64,000 nt of DNA from Entomortierella parvispora (taxonomy: Eukaryota > Mortierellomycota > Mortierellomycetes > Mortierellales > Mortierellaceae), in assembly GCA_963573315.1 (NCBI GenBank), contig OY752151.1, positions 372,001 through 436,000 of the forward strand. Direction: 5' to 3'. Position 1 is the stretch's first letter, and every line of letters begins with the position of its first letter. The notes beneath the pieces are model-generated. The model saw nothing but the letters and a program-made list of their open reading frames with translations. It searched no databases and had not been told where the DNA came from. The position numbers were made by a program, and so were the translations under genes. Shown here piece after piece: positions 55,996 through 64,000 of this stretch.

Positions 55996-56394
55996 CCTAG
56001 TGGCATCACAGGACAGTTAGTTCTGAGGTGTTGTTGAAATGGAAGTCAAGCCAAATACAATACAGGGGAGCTGTCTTACCTTGCTTGTGAATTTTAAGGT
56101 GCGTTTTGTGAAGCAATAGTGGAAAGAAGAGAAGCAGAAGTCTTTTATATTTCAAAGAGGGACGAAGAGATCCAGGAGACGCAGAAGAGATGCTCTGAAA
56201 AAGACGAAAGGGAGCAGACAGGGAAAAAAAGACGCGCGGAAAAAAGACCAAGGGGGAACAGGGAGGCTCCACTACTCCTCATTGAGGGGCTGGAGGTAAC
56301 ATGGCCCCTCTTCGAGAAGACAACAATGTGAATAGAGATAATGCAAGAATAAGAATGATTTTTTGTGAGGTCTACGTGTAGTGTTTCTATGGAC

Positions 56395-58581
56395 CTAGCC
56401 GCCTTGAATGGTCTGAACGAGCAGATAAAAGTTCAAACCAAGAAGGACAATACTAATGACTACCGAGATAGCGACCAGCCACCACGCGTTCGCAAAGTTG
56501 TGAAGCAGAATGTTTGGCTCTCGAATGCCTCCTGATGAAGAGGCAGCATTGACTGCAGTCTCGGCGCGATGTTCCTCGTCCACTGCCAGAGTACCCGCAG
56601 GCAGACGGTCGTCCTCAAGGGTCGCCGCATCGGGTGAGATGGGGCTGCCAGGAGCACTGGCGTTGACTCTTTTGGCCTCATCTGAAAGATGAAAGCCGTA
56701 CTTTAGCTCACCAGGCTTGTCCGAGTTGTCCTGAACTGGGATGGTCATGCAACGGCTCATGCTCGTGAAAATCACCAAAGGAACTACCGCAAACGGCAAC
56801 TGGATACTGAGTGCGACTTGACTGGCCAACAAGAGGTCGGATAGACCGTTTTGGCCCTTGATGATAACAATGATGAGTGCGGGAATGATCGCAAGACAAC
56901 GCGTCAACAAACGACGAACCCAAGGCTTTAGGTAGGATTCTCCTAAGAAACCCTCCATAATAATCTGACCCGCCAGAGTAGCCGTCAATGTGGAAGACTG
57001 TCCGGCCATAAGCAACGCAATCGCAAAGACGTAGCCAGCGGCTTTTCCAAGGTACTGTGACAAGAGGTGGAAAGCATCAAAGAAATCCGCCAGTCCAGAG
57101 GTGTCCTGGTCCGGGTACTTGTACTTGAAGGTGGCTGCAGAAACAATCAAAATTGCAGAGTTCACATACAGGGCAAAAGTCAATGCGACGGTGGAGTCCC
57201 AGAATGTGTACTTGAGGGTGCGACGAATGGTCGAGTGTTTGATCGAAACAGCTCCTTTGTCCTCGTCTGCGAGCTCCATTTGTTCCCTTTGGTCCATGGT
57301 CATAAGATCCGAGCTAGAGGACATGGACGCCTGGCTGCTTGCAAGCTTGTTGAGCTCGCGACTGGTTCTCAGCTTAACGATGCTCGAGTGAAGGTAGAGG
57401 TTGTGGGGCATGACGGTAGCACCGATGATACCGATGGACAAATAAAGGGCTTCTTTGTTGGTCAAAATCTCAAGGCTCGGCAAAAATCCCTTGAAGACGT
57501 CTTTCGCAATCGGTTGGGAGTAGACAATCTCAGCCGTGAAGCAGACACCCACCGAAGACACCAGCAAGATCACAAGCGCCTCAAAGAGTCGACGCGACTT
57601 TACGGATTGGTCATCTCGGAACGCAAACAGAATGATAAGCACATCCAAGGCCGTGATCACTACACCCCACGGCAATGGGATTTTGAAGAGCAAATTCAAT
57701 GCAATGGCACTTCCGATGACTTCAGCTAGGTCACAGGCAATGATGGCCAACTCTGCAAGGACGTACAGGCCCCAATTGACGTATTTTGGGCAGAATTTTC
57801 GACAGGCTTGGGCAAGATCTAAATGCAGGGTAGGTTTGAGGAAAGGAGATAGTTTGAGTGTCCCTATCATCACTTAAGAGATTACTTTGCTGCAAATGAC
57901 ACCTACCGAGGCCTGAAACAACTCCTAATTTGACAGCAAGACCTTGGAGAACGACGGCCATGAGGTTGGAGAGTAAAATGATGAATAGAAGCATGTAACC
58001 AAAGCTGGAGCCACCAGCCAAATCGGTAGCCCAGTTGCCTGGATCCATGTACCCTACGCTCACGACTGGACGAAATAGCAGAAGAGAGGTGATCAGTGTG
58101 GGTGATAGAGGATTCCTTAAATAAGCACTATCAACAGGGTGGTGGCGGCGGCACGAGGAGGAGCCATTGTGCGACGAAAGCTCACAAGGCAGTGGCTGGA
58201 TGGGGAAGGAAGGACAAAACGTGAACCATGAAGTTGAGCCTTGACTCTAGACAGGATCTTCCTCGGGTGTCTACGGGCATCGATGACGCACTTGTTGCTG
58301 CACCTCGCCCACAGAAAAGAACGCCTGAGGCGCGAGGTAGTGCATGGGATTTTGGGGTGCAACTTACTGTAGCCTGGCCCTACGAATGCCATGAAACGCT
58401 TGGCTCTTGCCATCAGGGTTTGGAGTCTGGTCGGCCGTGGTGGTTGCAGATGGTCGTGTGCGTGTGTTTGAATGGGCACTTGATGAGCCTGTGCCAGAGG
58501 ACGAGGACCATCATGTTGAGTTGCTGTCGATTCGTCAGGAGTGGAGCTTCTCCCAGCAGTATTGTTGTTTGAGTTGAACAT
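56395..58581 (-). CDS. NRAMP-family divalent metal (Mn2+/Fe2+) transporter
   Basis: Exons 58581-58368, 58065-57907 and 57818-56395 give 1,797 nt, 598 residues. The first intron is long for this window (302 nt) with a GTAAGT donor. The first exon encodes a Pro/His-rich cytosolic tail running into FVGPGY. DPGN (79-82) in TM1 and MPHN (261-264) in TM6 are the two metal-coordinating signature motifs of the family, used for proton-coupled Mn2+ or Fe2+ uptake. About eleven to twelve hydrophobic segments are visible, with a charged Ser/Asp/Glu loop between the sixth and seventh. A long cytosolic insert precedes the last helix ([20 protein letters not shown]). The closest yeast relatives are Smf1/2/3; which one cannot be told. 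The ATG at 58581 is the first in frame. Confidence 0.95.
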
Positions 58582-59705
58582 GGTTGATGGAGAAAAGAGA
58601 CGAGTGAAGAGAGGAGAGGGAGAGGGTTCAAATACGAAGTGGGGTGTAAGCCAACAAAAATGACGATATCGACCCACAAGGGCGGACAGGAGAAAGAAAG
58701 AGGATGGTCGATTAAAGGCAAAGAAAGGTGAGGGTAGACACGAAAGAGAGGCGGGGAGAGACGGGAGAAAGGGAAGGAATGCAACGGAGGGAGGATTGAG
58801 GAACAAAGATGGAGGAAAGAGCGACGATGCAGGAGGAGGAAAGGAACAAAGAAGAGCAGAATCCCTGGGCGTGCGTAGAAGAATTGGGTCCCCGCTGGGC
58901 GGGGGTCGAGTGAGTGAGTCTACAATGATGATGTCTGTCTTGTCTGTCTTGTCTTGTTTCTCTGCCTGTCTGTTGTCTGTCTGTCTGTCTGGAAACAAAA
59001 GAAGCGAGGGCGCACACGAGCGGGGTTGGCGGCGCAAACGATGCAGACTCACTCTCCCACTCCCTCCCTCCCATGCACATCTCCATCCCCACGGCTCATT
59101 CATTCTGTCCTCGGTCCTCCTCCTGCTGTTGCTCCTTAAAGCCGCCCTCGCCCCTCGACTGGCCTGGACCGAGTGTCAAAAAATGAACAGGTCGGTTTGT
59201 GGCCCGTGAGCGGACATCTTATCCCCCAAGAAATTCCAAAGGGTGCGATCGGGTGGGAGAGGTGCACGCGCGATGCGCAACTGAAAGTGGGCGGGGAGAG
59301 GACAGAATCGGGCGAGGCCAATTGGGCCTCGTTAGTTTGCTGACCTTGGTAGGCTCTGCTTCCTTCCCGTCGCGCGCACGAGTCGCAAATTGTCACCATT
59401 GGGCCGCGTTCACGACATTCTGACATCAAAGTGATAAAACCGCGATTCAACGTCGTCGCCAGTCGACCTTTGGGATTCTACGACGAGCAGACCCCTATCC
59501 CGACCTATTTGCATTCCACAAAAGAGACCTGCGGGTGCGCACAGGCGTTCATAACGAAGTCTGTATTCTTGTGCTAATAAAGTACTATTATTGTAGCCTA
59601 TGTGGCCGCCGTGGACCTATTTTTACCACGACGCGCCGTGTTGAGTGTCGTCTTCATCACTTCCTCTTTCGTTTCCTTTTTCTTTTGGTTTCATAACGAG
59701 ATTGT
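58582..59705. other. Intergenic between NRAMP and the membrane-protein gene
   Basis: Promoter and leader of the NRAMP gene. It includes a purine-rich tract (58600-58860, pyrimidine in the gene's sense) and a GTCT short-tandem run (about 58960-58991). No other gene is visible. Confidence 0.5.
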
Positions 59706-61905
59706 TCACGCTGGTCGAGAATGATTGGGGATTGGGGGCGACGCCGTATGAGTATGGGGCGACTCATGTGAGCTGTTGGTAGGGTTGGTAAAAGCATACT
59801 CAGGCAAAGGAGTGCTTCCAACAACACTTCCAGAGACACCACCTCCATAACTGCCGCTGCCTCCTGCGGAACTTGCCCCATAACCATATCCTGTGGCGTA
59901 TCCTTGTGCTTCAGCGGCAGAGCTGACGGCGTTCTGTGCTGATGACCCAAGGCCAGGTCGTGCTTCAGGGTTACGCATCAACGGCGAGGGGTTTTTCACA
60001 GGAGGAACAAATGGCTTGGGTTCCCAGACATTGGGAACAGGGGGGAGCGGTGCATCCGACATGTCAGAGGCTTTCGCTTCCATGGGCCTCACGGATGTCA
60101 CGACACTAGGTCGTGGATGCGACGAAAAATTGAATTGTTGCAAGAGCTCTGCTTGCACAGACTGAGCCGAAGTTTGGGTTGAGGGCACATATGGGTTGCT
60201 TCCTGGCGGCGCAAATCCAGGCTGGGGTTGAGGCTGTGCGTAAGGATATCCTCCAGGTTGCTGATACGCAGGCTGCGGAAGTTGGGGCTGGTAGTAGGGG
60301 TGTGGCTGTGGTTGGGGTTGCGAGTACGCGAGATATCCTGTAGGGACGGCCGCGGGCGCACTTGCCTGTGCCAGCGCCGGTCTATAGTGTTGCTGGTGTT
60401 GCTCAAAGGTTACTGGCTTTTGATTACCAGCGGCAGGCCTGGGTCGGTTCTCAACCATTGCGGGCTTTGGTCCAGCACCTGTAGCGGGAGCGTCCGCCTT
60501 AGTCTTTCGTCTTCGGAGCACAAGGTAAACAACGCCGGCAATAACAATCAGGGCTGCAATGATTCCAATGATTAATCCGGTGCTGGAAGATGAGGATGAA
60601 CCCCCAGAGCCTGACGATGACGATGATGATGATGAGGGTGCGGGGAATGGGCCGGCACGAGTGGGGCTCGGGTTAACGCCAAACGAGCCAGCGACAGATA
60701 CCACTTTAGATGTATTCAAGAAGGATGTCGTGGCACTATCCAACGAGATACTGGCGACACCTCCCAAATTATCCGCGTAAAAGAGAAACGGAGCCTTGCC
60801 GTTGCCATTGGCAACTGGAACAATAGAGGCCGGAGAGGGGATAGCACCATAGATTTGGCTGTACGTAGTAAACGAGCCGTTGTTGGTTGGATCAAAGACA
60901 GTGATCGTAGTGTAGCTATAGCTCAGCTAACGATAAGAGCAGTGATAATGGTAAGTATCTTCATGTGGACGTGCATGCTTAAGAGAGGTAGGGAGAAGAG
61001 AGAAGTGAAGGCTCTTACAGAACAAGAGATGACAATCTTGCTGCCCATCGTAAAAGTCTTTACACGAAGTAAACTGGTACTGGCGCAGTTTGTGCCAACG
61101 ACAGTTGCGTCGTAAACCTTGGGAGTTGAGGTGGGCATCGTCAGCGTGGCACTCGGCAGGGCCAAGGCGGTCAAAAAGTCTGAGGATCCGTAGTTCCCTA
61201 AGGCATAGACGCTGCCATTGGCATAGCTCAGAGACATGGGAGAGCCATAAGTTGCAGCAGTCTAGTTGAAAAGCAAGGCGAGTGAGTGAACTGCTGTGCA
61301 ATTGGGCCAAAATGGAGCGAGCTTCAAGAGACTGGCCAACAATTTACCCAACTCCACATGGCACTCTGTGTCATAGGCAAGGGGGTGGCGGCTGCCTGGT
61401 TTAAGGTTGCAACATAGAAGCCACCTGCAAGATATTTCTCGGTAAGATGCACTACGGTGTTGTTGCCAGTTGTGGGATCCTTGATCCAAGTGAGCTGGCT
61501 ATAGGTGGAAGTGTCCCACACATAGGAGAGCGGGCTGACCACCACAAAGTTACTCCAAGTGCCATTACCGCTGTTGGGTTTGAACTGCACGCCGCGAATA
61601 TTCGTGTCCGAAGGCGTCGAGATAGTCAACTGGGAATCTCTGGCAATGATGGTGAAGGTACCCTTGTCATCTACTGTGCAGTCGAATTGCTGCCCATAAG
61701 TGTTGCTCGGTAGATAGAAGGCAGCATATGTACTGATGTTGCTGACGACAGACCAGGTCAAGTCAGACAAGTCGGGAGATGGGTTGGGGTTGGACGAAAT
61801 GACATAGTTCCAGTTCCAGTAAGGATGATCGTACGAGCCAGAGTTTCCATATCCATAAATTCGGACGCCATCCGAGGCATAGCAAAGGGGAGATAACAAT
61901 CCCAT
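59706..61905 (-). CDS. Single-pass membrane protein, Ser-rich stalk and Pro/Gln-rich tail
   Basis: Exons 61905-61348, 61261-61019 and 60926-59706 join in phase 0 to 2,022 nt, 673 residues. The ectodomain (1-360) is rich in Tyr, Asn, Ser, Thr and Gly, with repeated aromatic-Gly strands (YGYGNSGSYDHPYW, FYVATLN, GSVYALGNYG) and sequons; a beta-propeller-like fold is a guess. A Ser/Gly stalk (about 364-382) leads to one transmembrane helix at about 384-404 (GLIIGIIAALIVIAGVVYLV), then a basic stop-transfer RRRK. The cytosolic tail is Pro/Gln/Tyr-rich. The layout resembles fungal wall-stress sensors (Mid2/Wsc style), without their signature domains. The start is uncertain: no clear signal peptide follows the ATG at 61905, so an upstream exon may supply one. 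An acceptor-like CCTTTTCAG lies near 61945. Confidence 0.7.
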
Positions 61906-62955
61906 TGTCGGGAGAGAGGATGCAGATGCAGGAGGCGGGCGCTGAAAAGGGGCGAAGAGGATATCAAAAGGGAAGAGGCGAAGGGGATATGTTGACTGTA
62001 TGTCAGCTATGTCCTCACGCAGAGCGAGTGAGTAATGAGAATCCTTTTGAGATGCGAAAGATGGCAAAGATGGAAAAGAACATGCGCAATGGCAGGAGAG
62101 TAGACAAAGGATGCATTCCCGAGAAAACAGGGCCGTTCCTCGTTTTCGCGGTTTCCAGGGGTCGACAAAAGTCGTTGCTTGTTCCAACCAAGGTGCGGCA
62201 CGCCGCATTTTTCTTTCTTCAAAATGGCGCTCACCGAGGTTGTGTCGGAGCAGACACGCTCTCATCCATGAGAGAGTGCACTGCCACATGGTGCGTGCAG
62301 GCACGTTGGTGCTGTGGTTTCCTTCTGGGCTATCCGGGGCCCAGGCGCCAGAGGACGAAAGGCGGCTCGCGCTCTTCGGTACCGAGTACTACCACCTCTC
62401 AGGTCTATGCATTCAGAGGTGGCTGAAATTTATGTGGAAGCATCAGTTGCACAGGATTACACAACCAAGGGTCTACTCGGTGTGAAATACAGTTTCATAA
62501 GGGATAGAGGGAAGGAAGGGTGGCAAAAAGGTACATGTGGCCGACTGCACAGGGACAGAACTGGAGAGGGAAGGAATCATGAAGAGAGGACAAAGTTGAG
62601 GTTCGCGGCACGACCTGCACAGAGAACGCGACGATCGGAGAACACGCGAAAGCAGCCCATTGGAGGAAAATGAACAGTCACTGCACCGGGCGGCCCAAGA
62701 GCTGCATCATCAGCATGGAGTCGCATTGTTCATTCGTTATTACGTTCACAATCATCCACCTCCACTTTCCCTCCATTTTGTCGTCTCTGCTCGAAAGGCG
62801 TTGCCATCACAACCACCGAGCTGCCAAACCACGAAAGACAGGCCAACGAGTAGCTGATAGGAAAGCGGCCGACACAACCTTATAACAAACGGACAGAAAC
62901 GGACTCACTCCACCGCGAACCACAGACCACCTCAGTAACACAGAAGACAGGGACC
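61906..62955. other. Divergent promoter region between membrane protein and HRD1
   Basis: About 1 kb with no supportable gene. It could contain an unplaced first exon of the gene to the left and the promoter of HRD1. Confidence 0.4.
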
Positions 62956-64000
62956 ATGGCCCGATTGGCAGTCTATGGTGCCATCAGCACTGTTCTCGCA
63001 GGCGGGGTCATTGCTGGCGCGTTTGCGCAACGGAGCAATTTCTATGCTGCTTGCATCTACCTCTACAAGTCGAATGCATGCATGATGGTAATAATTCCCT
63101 CTCAACCCAATGGATTGGCGGCCAGGCGAGCCTCAGGGGTTAATATCCTCGGAGGCGAATTGCGACCCGAAGTCAGAAGCGGCCGTATGTGATGATAACC
63201 TGACTACTCTTTCTTGTGTTTTTTCATAGATCATATTAAACCTGGGCTTGTTCCTGACAATTATTGCAGGCCAGTTGGTGCAGATGATCTTTTTCGGCAA
63301 TCTGAGGACGTTGGAAGTCGAGGTAAGCTTTTGCCTTGTCAAGATAATCCGAGTACCATAAGTTCTGCGCCAAAGATATCCTCATCTAATATTTGATTAT
63401 GTTCTTTCCTTGTTGCTACAGCACCTCTATGAACGTGCATGGTATGCCGTCACGGAAACATGTCTTGCCATGACTATCTTCAAAGACGAGTTCGATACTC
63501 GTTTTGTGGTCATGTTCACTGTCCTGCTATTTTTGAAAGTGTTTCACTGGCTATGTCAAGATCGTGTCGACTCTGTAAGTGTTTATACATCAATCTTGTT
63601 CAAAAATGTACAACGCTAATGCCATTCCTTAACGATCAATAGATGGAGCAATCTCCCGAAATCCCACTGTCGTTTCATATTCGGATGGTTACCATGATTG
63701 GGATGCTTGTGAGCCTGGATGTATTCATGGTTTTCAATGCCGCAGATTATGTTGCGCTGAAAGGACCTAATATGATGATCATGTTTGGGTTTGAGGTAAC
63801 GGCTTATTGACACCGAGACAAAGACTTGTCATATACAGCTTCTAACGAGCGAAACTTCAATCTAGTACACACTGCTCGCGACGAGCTTGCTTGCGTCATT
63901 CGGGAAATATGTCCTTCACACCATTGACATGAGATGCGAGGAACCCTGGGAGAACAAATCCATGTTGCTATTCTATCTGGACTTGGTTGCAGACTTTGTC
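62956..64000 (+). CDS. HRD1: ERAD E3 ubiquitin ligase HRD1 (synoviolin), 5' part
   Basis: Five phase-0 exons are visible: 62956-63087, 63230-63322, 63422-63574, 63643-63795 and 63866 to the window edge. They encode the membrane-embedded N-terminal part of HRD1, the ER ligase that retrotranslocates and ubiquitinates misfolded proteins. Diagnostic segments are HLYERAWYAVTETCLAMTIF, EFDTRFVVMFTVLLFLKVFH, DRVDSMEQSPEIPLSFHIRM and CEEPWENKSMLLFYLDL, all very similar to animal and fungal HRD1. At least five hydrophobic segments are seen. The RING-H2 domain must lie beyond the right edge. The introns are short (47-142 nt) with GTAATA, GTAAGC, GTAAGT and GTAACG donors. Confidence 0.93.

Overview
The window is eukaryotic and fungal. 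Genes carry many short spliceosomal introns (GTAAGT-type donors, CTRAY-type branch sites, YAG acceptors), and the proteins are clearly fungal: HRD1, MIA40, an ENA-type P-type ATPase, an NRAMP transporter, TAF1 and Kex2-site repeat proteins. A TAF1 with a bromodomain, Crinkler-like fragments and a decayed XPG/PIN-type nuclease gene point to an early-diverging fungus. Mortierellomycotina (Mortierella sensu lato) is my best guess; this is inference, not proof.

Layout. 0.2-8.7 kb is decayed accessory DNA: a frame-broken XPG/FEN-like nuclease gene (-), a small secreted protein gene (-), a tRNA-Leu(UAA) and a broken Crinkler-like N-terminal domain. 9.0-13.9 kb holds a six-exon TAF1 gene (TFIID scaffold). 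It is followed by a fragment resembling a Crinkler C-terminal domain (-), a type II membrane fucosyltransferase-like gene, and at 17.4-18.9 kb a deleted, decayed DNA-level copy of the TAF1 3' half with its downstream flank. 19.5-20.4 kb encodes a secreted His/Pro/Lys-rich repeat protein with Kex2 sites. 20.8-23.4 kb encodes a secreted N-formylglutamate-amidohydrolase-like protein, convergent with an ENA-type Na+/K+ ATPase (23.7-26.9 kb, -). 30.2-32.0 kb is a mitochondrial L-threonine 3-dehydrogenase (-). 26.9-30.2 and 32-35.2 kb are largely gene-free; the latter contains a 255-bp MITE flanked by TA.

35.3-49.9 kb is the most striking locus: one predicted eight-exon gene for a roughly 4,640-residue secreted protein made of about 64 eight-cysteine modules. 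Its 9.1-kb central exon contains five exact-length 1,104-bp higher-order repeats (six modules each), then eight 186-bp monomers. Most of its introns are phase 0 and sit just before the same module codons.

50.3-54.3 kb is a two-repeat Myb/SANT protein (-), divergent from MIA40 (55.1-55.5 kb, +). Then come a frame-broken small secreted protein (-), an NRAMP metal transporter (56.4-58.6 kb, -), a single-pass membrane protein with a Ser-rich stalk and Pro/Gln-rich tail (59.7-61.9 kb, -), and the 5' half of HRD1, which runs off the right edge.

The genes form no single pathway. They are neighbouring housekeeping genes (TAF1, MIA40, HRD1, TDH, transporters) interspersed with fast-evolving secreted repeat proteins and decayed effector or nuclease relics. 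Exon boundaries were read by eye from splice consensus and frame continuity; spliced lengths of the main multi-exon genes come out divisible by three.
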